Part shown: positions 6,234 through 12,636 of the stretch, one piece after another | Numbering within the stretch: position 1 is the stretch's first letter | Layout: each line of letters starts with the position of its first letter | Assembly (NCBI GenBank): GCA_949093475.1 | Contig: CARXAY010000018.1 | Coordinates: 1-12,636 of the forward strand | Length of the DNA: 12,636 nt | Direction: 5' to 3' | Source of the DNA: an uncultured Oscillospiraceae bacterium | GTDB taxonomy: Bacteria > Bacillota > Clostridia > Oscillospirales > Oscillospiraceae | Notes under the pieces: model-generated | What the model was told of the DNA's origin: nothing | What the model saw: only the letters and a program-made list of their open reading frames with translations | The model's database searches: none | Position numbers and translations under genes: made by a program

Positions 6234-7622
6234 TTAGGGCTGGAGCGTGACCGGCTGGCCACAGGAGCAGACAAACCCGCTGTCCACATAGTTGGCCAAA
6301 AAGCGGGCGCGCAGGGTCTTGTCCCGGCAGGTACAGCCGCAAGCCATCGGATCGTCGGAGAGCTCGGGCAGCACAAAGCGGATACAGCGCACGGACACAT
6401 CGCGGCACTGCGTCCCAGTGTGGGCCGGGATGGTAAAGATCTTCATGCCCCGCTGGTGTTCTTCGCCGCAAGCGTCTACCTCGGTAAGGATAGCGGCCAA
6501 GGCTACCCGCCGTCCGGGGCAGACCCGCTCCAGCGTCACAGCCAGCTCAACGATACGCCCCTGAGCGGACAACTCCAGATCTCCGGCGTCAAACTCCACC
6601 AGCTCTTCGCAGCCGGAAACGGGGATATCAATGGCTTCGGGACAGGGCTCAGGCACAACGATCACGCCGCAGTCTACAGTGACGGTGGGAGAGGGAAAGT
6701 CCACCATGTTGCCCTCGGCGTCATCGTAATCAACGGACTCGTTGACCTCCACCAGTCCGGAGCAGTCCCCGGTGTGCGTAATGGTAAACTCCAAGCTCGC
6801 ACCTTCGCTGCCTGTAGTTCCCAGCTCTGCGATATTCCACACCACCCGGTTTGTGCCCTGAAGGGAGGCAGAACCTTTGGTCGGGCTTTGCAAGCCGGTG
6901 ATCTGGAAGCAGTCGTTGACCGTATCGGTCAGCGTGATATTGGTCGCGCCCGGCTTGGTAATGTTGCGGGCCAGATCCTCGAACAGATCCTCCAGCTCCG
7001 CCTCAGTGGGCGCGATCGCCACATATGCGGAGGCAGGCTCGGAGGCCCAGCTGACCAGCGCAGGCAGGTCAATGCCGCCGTTGCCCTCCAAGCCGATGAC
7101 GTAGATGGTGATGCCCATGGCCTTGGCCATGGTGGCGATGGGGGTCGCATCGCCCCCCTGCGTGGTGCGTCCGTCGGTAAAGAGGACGATGACCTTCTGA
7201 TTGGTGGAGGCTGCGTCAAAGAGGTCAATAGCCTGCGTAAACGCGGCGGCGTGGTTGGTGTTTCCGCCGGCGGTCAGGTCGCTGACGGCATCCTTGAGTT
7301 GGGCCACATCGGTAATGAGAGCGGTGTCCGCCGTGGCAACAGTGGCAAAGCTCACCACGCCGATGCGGCTTCCCGCGCCAATCTGGCCCTCGGCGCTTCC
7401 GCCGGTGGCCTCTGCCAGAATATCAATAAAGGTGTCTGCTCCTGCTTTCATGCTGCTGAGGGGCGAACCCTCCATGCTCCCGGAACGGTCAAGTAGCAGC
7501 ACCACGTCAACCGGATTTTCCAAAATGTTCGGCGTAGCCGTAAGGGACAAACGAACATTCAGACTTCCCCCACAGGGAATGGTCGTGACATTTACGGTCT
7601 TGTTGGAACTGGTAATACCCAT
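6234..7622 (-). CDS. Von Willebrand factor A domain protein with cysteine-rich tail
   Basis: The 462 residues divide into three parts. A VWA domain (about 37-220) has an intact metal-ion-dependent adhesion site: DRSGS (Asp45, Ser47, Ser49), the Thr of NTNH (Thr122) and FTDG (Asp150). A beta-rich middle domain (about 224-318) resembles the DUF11-type repeats of surface proteins. The tail (about 327-462) contains 11 of the 15 cysteines, including CGCTC and CSC. VWA domains bind ligand proteins through a divalent metal. No signal peptide, membrane anchor or LPXTG motif is visible, so the location is unclear. A spore-surface or other non-Sec assembled structure is possible, but this is inference. 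ATG 7622 is chosen because AGAAAGGG lies 9 nt upstream; the frame stays open to 7760, but that extension crosses the predicted promoter. The gene is monocistronic and divergent from the Na/Pi gene. I do not recognise a named protein. Confidence 0.85.
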   Translation of the reverse strand: MGITSSNKTVNVTTIPCGGSLNVRLSLTATPNILENPVDVVLLLDRSGSMEGSPLSSMKAGADTFIDILAEATGGSAEGQIGAGSRIGVVSFATVATADTALITDVAQLKDAVSDLTAGGNTNHAAAFTQAIDLFDAASTNQKVIVLFTDGRTTQGGDATPIATMAKAMGITIYVIGLEGNGGIDLPALVSWASEPASAYVAIAPTEAELEDLFEDLARNITKPGATNITLTDTVNDCFQITGLQSPTKGSASLQGTNRVVWNIAELGTTGSEGASLEFTITHTGDCSGLVEVNESVDYDDAEGNMVDFPSPTVTVDCGVIVVPEPCPEAIDIPVSGCEELVEFDAGDLELSAQGRIVELAVTLERVCPGRRVALAAILTEVDACGEEHQRGMKIFTIPAHTGTQCRDVSVRCIRFVLPELSDDPMACGCTCRDKTLRARFLANYVDSGFVCSCGQPVTLQP

Positions 7623-7640
7623 AAGTTCATACCCTTTCTC

Positions 7641-7660
7641 GGCCCTGCTGCTGCAGGGCC
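7641..7660 (-). repeat. 5'-terminal hairpin in the VWA mRNA leader
   Basis: GGCCCTGC-TGCT-GCAGGGCC forms a perfect 8-bp GC-rich stem with a four-base loop. It sits almost exactly at the predicted transcript start (about 7657) and ends 18 nt before the start codon. It has no U-tract, so it is not a terminator on either strand. It could protect the 5' end of the mRNA from decay. Confidence 0.55.
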
Positions 7661-7663
7661 TCA

Positions 7664-7692
7664 ATTTTAGGATATGCGACGCGGTGCGACAA
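7664..7692 (-). promoter_or_regulatory. Sigma-A promoter of the VWA gene
   Basis: Minus-strand TTGTCG (7692-7687) and TAAAAT (7669-7664) are separated by 17 bp. The predicted start near 7657 gives a leader of about 35 nt. Confidence 0.6.
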
Positions 7693-7713
7693 GGTGACTG
7701 CATGAACCTTATC

Positions 7714-7742
7714 TTGCATTTCCCTATTCTCCATGATATGAT
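7714..7742 (+). promoter_or_regulatory. Sigma-A promoter of the Na/Pi transporter gene
   Basis: TTGCAT (7714-7719) and TATGAT (7737-7742) are separated by 17 bp, with transcript start near 7749. This is downstream of the ATG at 7743, which supports the later start at 7812. Confidence 0.6.
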
Positions 7743-7811
7743 ATGAAAGCAGATTTTCATTTGTGGGCAAGCTATATCATCCGCTTCACGCGAAGAGAAA
7801 GAGAGGGCTAC

Positions 7812-9434
7812 ATGACGATTTCACAAGCGATTCTGTTTCTGGTCAAGCTGTTGGCTGGCACAGGCGTCTTTTTGGTGGGGGTACACCTGCTCACCGCCAA
7901 CATTGAGCAGCTTGCCACCGGGCGGCTCAAGGCGCTGTTTGGCCGCACCGCCGACAAGCGTTTGGTGAATGTAGGCATCGGTGCGGCGGCGACAGCTCTG
8001 ATCCAGAGTTCCGGCGTCACGACGGTTTTGATCGTCGGTTTTGTCAATGTAGGCGTGATCAATCTTTATCAGGCCACTGCGATGATCATGGGCGCAAATA
8101 TCGGTACTACCGTCACCGCACAGATCGCCGCGCTCAGCGCCTTTCCCATCACCACCTATATTCAGATTTTGGTGTTTGTGGGCATTATGATGTCCATGGT
8201 ATGCAAGAAGGATGGGCCAAAGCGCACGGGCATGATACTGGCCGGGCTGGGCCTGATCTTTATCGGCCTTGCGCTGATGTCCGACGCCATGAAGGATAAC
8301 CGCGACGCCATCCAAAGCCTTTTTGAGGTAGTGCAAAATCCGCTGTTGCTGCTGTTGGCTGGTGTTCTGCTGACGGCGCTGGTGCAGTCCAGCTCTGCGA
8401 CGACCTCTGTCATCATTGCCATGTCGGTGGCGGGACTGACCATCGGCACAGGGGGCAATGAGGTGCTGTATATCATTTTGGGCACCAATATCGGTTCCTG
8501 TGTGACCGCGTTGATGTCCTCCGCTACCGCGGGAGCAAACGCCCGGCGGGCCAGTTTGATCCATTTGATGTTCAATACCCTCGGCTCTGCGATATTTTTT
8601 GTGATCCTCCTCTGCTGGCCCGGGTTTATGGCGGCCACCTTCCAGCAGTGGTTTCCCGCTACGGCGACCCAGATCGCCATGTTCCACACGTTCTTTAACG
8701 TGACCTGCACAGTACTCTTTCTTCCCTTCTGCAAGTTGTTTGTGCGCGCCTCTGAGCTGCTCATTCGGGAGAAAAAGCAACAGGTGGCGGAAACCTATTT
8801 GGACGAGCGTATGCTGTCCTCCGCTTCTCTGGCCATCTCCCAGCTGGAAAAGGAGCTGATCCGGCTTTCTGATACCGCCATGGAAGCCTTCCGTACGGGT
8901 TACCGTGCGTTTGACGAAAAAGATAAGAGCCTGATCGAACCCACACATCAGTTGATCGACCGCGCAGGCGCGATCAGTCAAAGCATGGTCAATTACCTGA
9001 TTCGCCTGTCTGCCCACAGCAAGCTGGTGGCCGACGAGCGGCCCATCTCCAACCTGCACAACAATTTGGGCGATATCATGCGTATTGCTGAAATCGCAGA
9101 CAACTTCACCAAATATGCCCAACGCTCCATTGACAAGGATCTGAACTTTTCCGACGGGGTCAAGGAGGAGCTGCACGGCATGGTGGGCCAGTTAGAGGAG
9201 CTGTATTCTCTTACCAAGCAGGCAGTTTTGGACGGTGACGCCTCTCTCCTGCCCCAGATCGACCGCGTGGAGGATGGGGTGGATCATCTCCGCAAGAAGT
9301 TGATCGATAGTCATATTCAACGGTTGAATCAAGGCACTTGCAAGCCGGAATCCAGCGGCGTGTTTATCAATCTGGTGTCCAATCTGGAACGTCTGGGCGA
9401 CCATTTGACCTATATCGCCCACACAGTAGAATAA
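7812..9434 (+). CDS. Na/Pi-cotransporter II-family protein with PhoU-like C-terminal domain
   Basis: This is a predicted sodium-coupled phosphate transporter of the inner membrane. The 540 residues contain an inverted repeat of the family core: QSSGVTT (65-71) with GANIGTT (94-100) in the first half, and QSSSATT (192-198) with GTNIGSC (224-230) in the second. Hydrophobic helices surround these motifs up to about residue 312. The cytosolic tail (about 335-540) is helical and PhoU-like, ending in NLERLGDHLTYIA, so it may regulate transport or sense phosphate status. ATG 7812 follows a GAGAGGG site at short spacing; ATG 7743 lies inside the promoter and has no ribosome site. The gene is monocistronic, with a strong terminator after it. 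The family is broad and phosphate as the true substrate is inferred; some homologues may export phosphate or move other anions. Confidence 0.9.
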   Translation: MTISQAILFLVKLLAGTGVFLVGVHLLTANIEQLATGRLKALFGRTADKRLVNVGIGAAATALIQSSGVTTVLIVGFVNVGVINLYQATAMIMGANIGTTVTAQIAALSAFPITTYIQILVFVGIMMSMVCKKDGPKRTGMILAGLGLIFIGLALMSDAMKDNRDAIQSLFEVVQNPLLLLLAGVLLTALVQSSSATTSVIIAMSVAGLTIGTGGNEVLYIILGTNIGSCVTALMSSATAGANARRASLIHLMFNTLGSAIFFVILLCWPGFMAATFQQWFPATATQIAMFHTFFNVTCTVLFLPFCKLFVRASELLIREKKQQVAETYLDERMLSSASLAISQLEKELIRLSDTAMEAFRTGYRAFDEKDKSLIEPTHQLIDRAGAISQSMVNYLIRLSAHSKLVADERPISNLHNNLGDIMRIAEIADNFTKYAQRSIDKDLNFSDGVKEELHGMVGQLEELYSLTKQAVLDGDASLLPQIDRVEDGVDHLRKKLIDSHIQRLNQGTCKPESSGVFINLVSNLERLGDHLTYIAHTVE

Positions 9435-9455
9435 CAAGGCGTTACTTTCGCGCAG

Positions 9456-9493
9456 AAAGGACACCGGAAGCTTCATGCTTCCGGTGTCCTTTT
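9456..9493 (+). terminator. Intrinsic terminator of the Na/Pi transporter gene
   Basis: A 16-bp perfect stem (9456-9471 with 9477-9492) has loop TTCAT and four T residues at the end (9490-9493). It begins 22 nt after the stop codon. Confidence 0.85.
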
Positions 9494-9510
9494 GTAACAA
9501 CGAGACAATA

Positions 9511-9547
9511 AAGTTGACAGACCAGCCCCTTGGTGGTCTGTCAACCT
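9511..9547 (-). terminator. Terminator downstream of tRNA-Pro
   Basis: A 12-bp perfect stem GTTGACAGACCA / TGGTCTGTCAAC (9513-9524, 9534-9545) has a 9-nt loop. On the minus strand it starts about 6 nt after the tRNA CCA end and is followed by TTTATTG, as expected for a tRNA terminator. On the plus strand CCTATTTTGG follows, so some bidirectional activity is possible. Confidence 0.7.
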
Positions 9548-9551
9548 ATTT

Positions 9552-9628
9552 TGGTCGGAGTGGCGGGACTTGAACCCGCGGCCTCTTGGTCCCGAACCAA
9601 GCGCGATACCAAACTTCGCCACACCCCG
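9552..9628 (-). tRNA. tRNA-Pro (anticodon CGG)
   Basis: The 77-nt gene folds as a complete cloverleaf. The acceptor stem is CGGGGTG paired with CACTCCG (one G-U), with discriminator A and an encoded CCA end. The anticodon stem CTTGG/CCAAG encloses loop TTCGGGA, so the anticodon is CGG and reads the proline codon CCG. The T-arm shows GTTCAAG within GCGGG/CCCGC. It stands alone, between its own promoter and terminator. Confidence 0.97.
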
Positions 9629-9641
9629 TAACAGCCTTGTT

Positions 9642-9670
9642 ATTATACGGAGTTTTCCTGCGATTGTCAA
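9642..9670 (-). promoter_or_regulatory. Perfect-consensus sigma-A promoter of tRNA-Pro
   Basis: Minus-strand TTGACA (9670-9665) and TATAAT (9647-9642) are separated by exactly 17 bp, matching consensus at all 12 positions. The predicted start is near 9635, about 7 nt before the mature tRNA. The -35 box contains the TGA stop (9669-9667) of the upstream MBL-fold gene. Confidence 0.9.
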
Positions 9671-10542
9671 GTGTGGAAAAGAAGGCGATTTCCCACAAAT
9701 TCCGCCTGAAGCCTCCCCGCTTCCTTGAGCCATGTCAGATAAGACCGCACAGTACTGCCAACCAGAGCGTACTGCTCAAAGTTCATGGTCAGGCCATAGC
9801 GGGTGAAAAGTGTCTGCAAAATCTCCTCAAAACTCATGGGTACAGCGCAAAGGGACAGGATATCTTCAGCAACCTCGTTGACCTTGTCGATGTTATACTG
9901 TACCAGCGCGGAGATATCCCCGCAAGCCGCCGCATGGGCGGGGACAAAGGTTTTGGCGGTCATTCCCTTCACCCGCTCCAAGGTGTCCAGATAGGCTGCC
10001 ACGTCATAGAGAAATCCGATCCGATACTTATCCAGCGTCTCTTTGCTGGAGAGACAGTCCGCCAAATAAAGCGTGTCGTCCGGGGTGCGAAACCCCACCA
10101 TATCAAAAAAGTGTCCCGGCAGCGGCAGCATTTCAAAGCCCGCAGGCAAGGCGTCCTGCGTCAGTTCTTCCGCATCGCTCTCTTGTGCCAGCAAAAACTT
10201 GTGCCGCAGCTCCTTGGGCGGAAACCCGCCGTAGAGAAAGGACGGTTCAAGAATGGGGTGGCGGGTAAAGTCACATTCGATCCCGGGGACATAGATGCGG
10301 CATCCTGTTTGCCCCTGCAAATACTTGTTTCCCCCGATGTGGTCGGCGTTGGAGTGGGTGTTGTAGATGGCTGTCAGCCGCCAGCCATTGGCATCCAAGT
10401 GCTGGCGCACCTTTCGCCCTGCGTCCTTGTCGCTGCCGCTGTCGATCAGGCAGACATCCTGATCAGAAAGGCGTACCAAGCCGATCTTTGCCGGACTTTC
10501 TATGTAATAGTCCCGGGTTGAGACCTGAATCAGCTCATACAT
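9667..10542 (-). CDS. MBL-fold metallo-hydrolase with altered metal motif
   Basis: This is a 291-residue soluble protein of the metallo-beta-lactamase superfamily; its substrate is unknown. The first metal motif reads THSNADH (62-68), where the usual T-H-x-H-x-D-H has Asn65 in place of the second His. Later ligands are present: PGH with His144, LADC with Asp162, and PAHA with His203. Residues from about 235 onward look like a small winged-helix-type domain with helical segments (MSFEEILQTLF, VRSYLTWLKEAGRL). ATG 10542 follows GGAGG and overlaps the antiporter stop by 8 nt (ATGTATGA), a classic translational-coupling arrangement, so the two proteins are made together. From the fold it could be a thioesterase- or phosphodiesterase-like hydrolase; nothing here decides which. 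No signal peptide is visible. Confidence 0.9.
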   Translation of the reverse strand: MYELIQVSTRDYYIESPAKIGLVRLSDQDVCLIDSGSDKDAGRKVRQHLDANGWRLTAIYNTHSNADHIGGNKYLQGQTGCRIYVPGIECDFTRHPILEPSFLYGGFPPKELRHKFLLAQESDAEELTQDALPAGFEMLPLPGHFFDMVGFRTPDDTLYLADCLSSKETLDKYRIGFLYDVAAYLDTLERVKGMTAKTFVPAHAAACGDISALVQYNIDKVNEVAEDILSLCAVPMSFEEILQTLFTRYGLTMNFEQYALVGSTVRSYLTWLKEAGRLQAEFVGNRLLFHT

Positions 10543-11791
10543 TTTGTACGGCCTCCTTGGGCTGGATATCCCCCGCCTTGGTAAGCGCCCATTTGGTCAG
10601 GCTTGGGCCAACCAGCTCATAGATCAGCACGCCGAACAGTACAATACTGCGTACCATTGCACCTGTTTCTCCCATCGCAGCGCCCACTTGGGAGGACATT
10701 CCCAACGCAACGCCGGCCTGAGGCAGCAGAGTAATACCCAAATACTTCTTCACGTTGCTTGGTTGGTGGGAGAGCGTGCAGCTCAGCGCACTACCTGTGT
10801 ACTTGCCCAGCGAACGCGCCACGATATAGAGAATACCGACGCCCACGATGGCCGCATCCGCAAAAACGCCCAGATCCAGCGCCGCGCCGCTCAATACAAA
10901 AAACAGGGTCAAAAGAGGGGCAGACCATTTGTCCGCGCGGTTCATCAGATCCTCCGAGAGCGGGCAGATATTGCAGAACACCGTACCCAGCATCATCAGC
11001 ACCAGCAGGGAGGAAAATCCGATCTCCGTCCCGCCAATCTCGAACTTGATCATGGACAGCGCCACGGCCAGAACAATAAACCCGGCAATCAGGGCGACGC
11101 GGTTGCGGTTGGAATGGAACAGCCCTTCTAAAAAGCTCAGGCACCAGCCTAAAAATGCGCCCAGCACCAGCGAAAGCGCAATTTCCAGCAAAGGCGCGAC
11201 CAACACGGCGACCAAATTGACCGTACTGGCCTCCATAGCTTGGGCCGCACCGAAGGAGATGGCAAAGATGATCAGGCCGACTGCGTCATCCAGCGCAACC
11301 ACCGGCAGCAACAGATCTGTCACCGGGCCTTTGGCTTTATACTGGCGCACCACCATCAAGGTTGCCGCCGGCGCAGTCGCTGCTGCAATCGCGCCCAAGG
11401 TAATGACCGCCGGGATGGGGAGCTTGTCGCCCAGCGCCATGTGAAGGCCCAGCAGGGAGAGATCCACGAAGACAGTGGCCACCACCGCCTGAATGATCCC
11501 CACCGTCACCGCCGCGCCGCCGGTCTGGCGAAGGTGGGAAAGGCGAAACTCGCTGCCAATGGCAAAGGCGATAAAGCCCAGCGCCACATCAGAGATGGGC
11601 TGAAGGAGCTGCACCTGCTCAAAAGTGGCAAACCCCAGACCGGGCAGCCCGATCCGTCCAAGGAGACACGGCCCGAGGATCACTCCTGCCAGCAGGTAGG
11701 CAGTCACGTCAGGCAAGTGAAAACGGTTCATCACACGGGTCATCATTAGCCCGGCCAAGAGCGCCAGAGCAATGGAGGTCAGCATCAGCAT
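10535..11791 (-). CDS. CPA2-type cation:proton antiporter
   Basis: This integral membrane protein of 418 residues has about 11-13 hydrophobic segments. It fits the Na+/H+ exchanger domain (Kef/GerN-like branch) that swaps Na+ or K+ for protons. The core shows TAPAATLMVV (139-148) in the unwound helix region and VVALDDAVGL with the Asp pair 168-169, the ion-binding residues of electrogenic CPA2 exchangers. There is no C-terminal TrkA/KTN nucleotide-binding domain, so the length fits the short GerN/NapA form rather than KefB/C. ATG 11791 follows AGAAGG at about 10-nt spacing; Met3 would be farther still. It leads a two-gene operon with the MBL-fold gene and has a clear promoter. Ion preference cannot be read from the sequence. 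Confidence 0.9.
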   Translation of the reverse strand: MLMLTSIALALLAGLMMTRVMNRFHLPDVTAYLLAGVILGPCLLGRIGLPGLGFATFEQVQLLQPISDVALGFIAFAIGSEFRLSHLRQTGGAAVTVGIIQAVVATVFVDLSLLGLHMALGDKLPIPAVITLGAIAAATAPAATLMVVRQYKAKGPVTDLLLPVVALDDAVGLIIFAISFGAAQAMEASTVNLVAVLVAPLLEIALSLVLGAFLGWCLSFLEGLFHSNRNRVALIAGFIVLAVALSMIKFEIGGTEIGFSSLLVLMMLGTVFCNICPLSEDLMNRADKWSAPLLTLFFVLSGAALDLGVFADAAIVGVGILYIVARSLGKYTGSALSCTLSHQPSNVKKYLGITLLPQAGVALGMSSQVGAAMGETGAMVRSIVLFGVLIYELVGPSLTKWALTKAGDIQPKEAVQNV

Positions 11792-11833
11792 GGTTTAACT
11801 ACCTTCTTTATATTGGGATTTCAAACATTCGGT

Positions 11834-11862
11834 ATTGTAGCACACCTTGTAGAAAAGTGCAA
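11834..11862 (-). promoter_or_regulatory. Sigma-A promoter of the antiporter-MBL operon
   Basis: Minus-strand TTGCAC (11862-11857) and TACAAT (11839-11834) are separated by 17 bp, with an extended -10 TG. The leader to ATG 11791 is about 36 nt. Confidence 0.65.
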
Positions 11863-11872
11863 TAATTTTTCC

Positions 11873-11901
11873 TTGCGTCCCACTCCGTTTTTTGGTATAC
11901 T
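11873..11901 (+). promoter_or_regulatory. Sigma-A promoter of the GH13 gene
   Basis: TTGCGT (11873-11878) and TATACT (11896-11901) are separated by 17 bp, with an extended -10 TG. It is back to back with the antiporter promoter; the two -35 boxes are only 10 bp apart, so a shared regulator could affect both. Confidence 0.6.
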
Positions 11902-11937
11902 ACCAGCGTTGTAATCTATTCGCAAAGGGTGATCCGT

Positions 11938-12636
11938 ATGTGGTATGACCAGTCCGTTATCTATCAAATTTATCCGCTGGGCCTATGCGGCGCGCCGGCA
12001 GAAAATGACGGTGTTACTGTTCCGAGAGTGAAGGAATTGATCCCGTGGGTGCAGCATATCCGTGATCTGGGCGCAGATACTGTGCTTCTCAACCCCACCA
12101 TGGACAGCGACCGTCATGGCTACGACACCCGGGATTACCGCCGTGTGGACTGCCGTTTGGGAACGAATGACGATCTAAAGGCCGTTTGTGACGCTTTCCA
12201 TGACGCCGGGATCCGAGTTCTCTTTGACGGTGTGTTCAACCATGTCGGCCGTGGATTCTGGGCATTTCGGGACGTTCAGGAGAAGCGCTGGGACAGTCCC
12301 TACAAGGATTGGTTTCACCTTTTCTTCGACGGCAACTCCAACTACAATGACGGTTTTTGGTATGAGGGCTGGGAGGGCCACTACGAGCTGGTCAAACTCA
12401 ATCTTCAAAACCCCGCTGTGGTGGAACACCATTTTGACGTGATCCGGGGCTGGGTCGAGGAATTTGGCATTGACGGTCTTCGGCTCGACGTGGCTTATTG
12501 TCTGCCCACGGAGTATCTGTCTCAATTGCGTCGGTTTACCGAAAGCCTCAAGCCGGAGTTTGTGCTGGTAGGAGAAACGCTTCATGGCGATTACAACCGC
12601 TGGATGAACGATAACGCCTGTCATTCCGTGACAAAC
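11938..12636 (+). CDS. GH13 alpha-amylase-family glycosidase, N-terminal part (cut by window edge)
   Basis: The first 233 codons of a glycoside hydrolase family 13 enzyme are present and the frame is open at the right edge. The protein begins directly with the catalytic barrel (MWYDQSVIYQIYPLG) and lacks both a signal peptide and an N-terminal starch-binding domain, so it is probably cytosolic and acts on imported maltodextrins or cyclodextrins. The conserved regions seen are DGVFNHVG (97-104), GLRLDVAYCL (180-189, with nucleophile Asp184) and VGETLHGDY with acid/base Glu213. The final region with the third catalytic Asp lies beyond the window. LNLQNPAVVE (154-163) resembles neopullulanase/cyclomaltodextrinase-type members, but subfamily and substrate are uncertain. 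ATG 11938 follows AAAGGG about 9 nt upstream. Confidence 0.93.
   Translation, partial: MWYDQSVIYQIYPLGLCGAPAENDGVTVPRVKELIPWVQHIRDLGADTVLLNPTMDSDRHGYDTRDYRRVDCRLGTNDDLKAVCDAFHDAGIRVLFDGVFNHVGRGFWAFRDVQEKRWDSPYKDWFHLFFDGNSNYNDGFWYEGWEGHYELVKLNLQNPAVVEHHFDVIRGWVEEFGIDGLRLDVAYCLPTEYLSQLRRFTESLKPEFVLVGETLHGDYNRWMNDNACHSVTN

Noticed and set aside
7743..7811. 23-residue N-terminal extension of the Na/Pi transporter
   Set aside because: It begins before the predicted transcript start, has no ribosome site, and is not hydrophobic like the family N-terminus.
7821..9176. 451-codon minus-strand frame opposite the Na/Pi transporter
   Set aside because: It is a low-plausibility His/Gln/Gly-rich translation antisense to a clearly real membrane protein.
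6200..9491. Shared GGACACC in the terminators at 6200 and 9457 as a dispersed repeat
   Set aside because: Only seven bases are shared and both fit ordinary intrinsic terminators, so chance is sufficient.

Overview
The window looks like ordinary chromosome from a GC-rich, endospore-forming member of the Clostridia. An Oscillospiraceae-type gut bacterium (Oscillibacter/Flavonifractor relatives) is my inference. It rests on the presence of spoIIP, a small DUF6514-like protein typical of such genomes, AGGAGG-type ribosome binding sites, consensus sigma-A promoters spaced at 17-18 bp, and intrinsic terminators. I see no insertion sequences, phage genes, CRISPR arrays or integration scars. No intergenic gap reaches 300 bases; the longest are about 190.

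Layout from left to right. Positions 1-1850 (minus) hold the first ~617 residues of the chromosome-organising ATPase SMC, cut by the window edge inside the hinge, with its own sigma-A promoter. Diverging from it is spoIIP (1977-3140, plus), an engulfment peptidoglycan hydrolase. Converging on spoIIP is a two-gene operon, purB-pfkA (5685 down to 3203, minus), joining a purine-synthesis lyase to the glycolytic 6-phosphofructokinase. A perfect 15-bp inverted repeat between pfkA and spoIIP acts as the operon terminator. Divergent from purB is a 92-residue DUF6514-like gene (5889-6167) with its own promoter and terminator.

Positions 6234-7622 (minus) encode a von Willebrand A protein with an intact metal site, a middle beta-rich domain and a cysteine-rich tail, but no visible export signal. 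It shares a compact back-to-back promoter region with a Na/Pi-cotransporter-family protein carrying a PhoU-like tail (7812-9434, plus). A strong terminator follows, then a lone tRNA-Pro(CGG) gene on the minus strand with a perfect-consensus promoter. The -35 box of that promoter contains the stop codon of the upstream metallo-beta-lactamase-fold gene. That gene (9667-10542) is translationally coupled by an 8-nt overlap to a CPA2-type cation:proton antiporter (10535-11791). Divergent from the antiporter, the window ends inside a cytosolic GH13 alpha-amylase-family gene (from 11938, plus).

Most genes are core housekeeping. The points most worth a second look are the apparent CTG start of smc, the VWA protein with its 5'-terminal mRNA hairpin, the substituted metal-binding motif in the MBL-fold protein, and the promoter/stop overlap at the tRNA. 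I found nothing that amounts to a clearly new multi-gene system.
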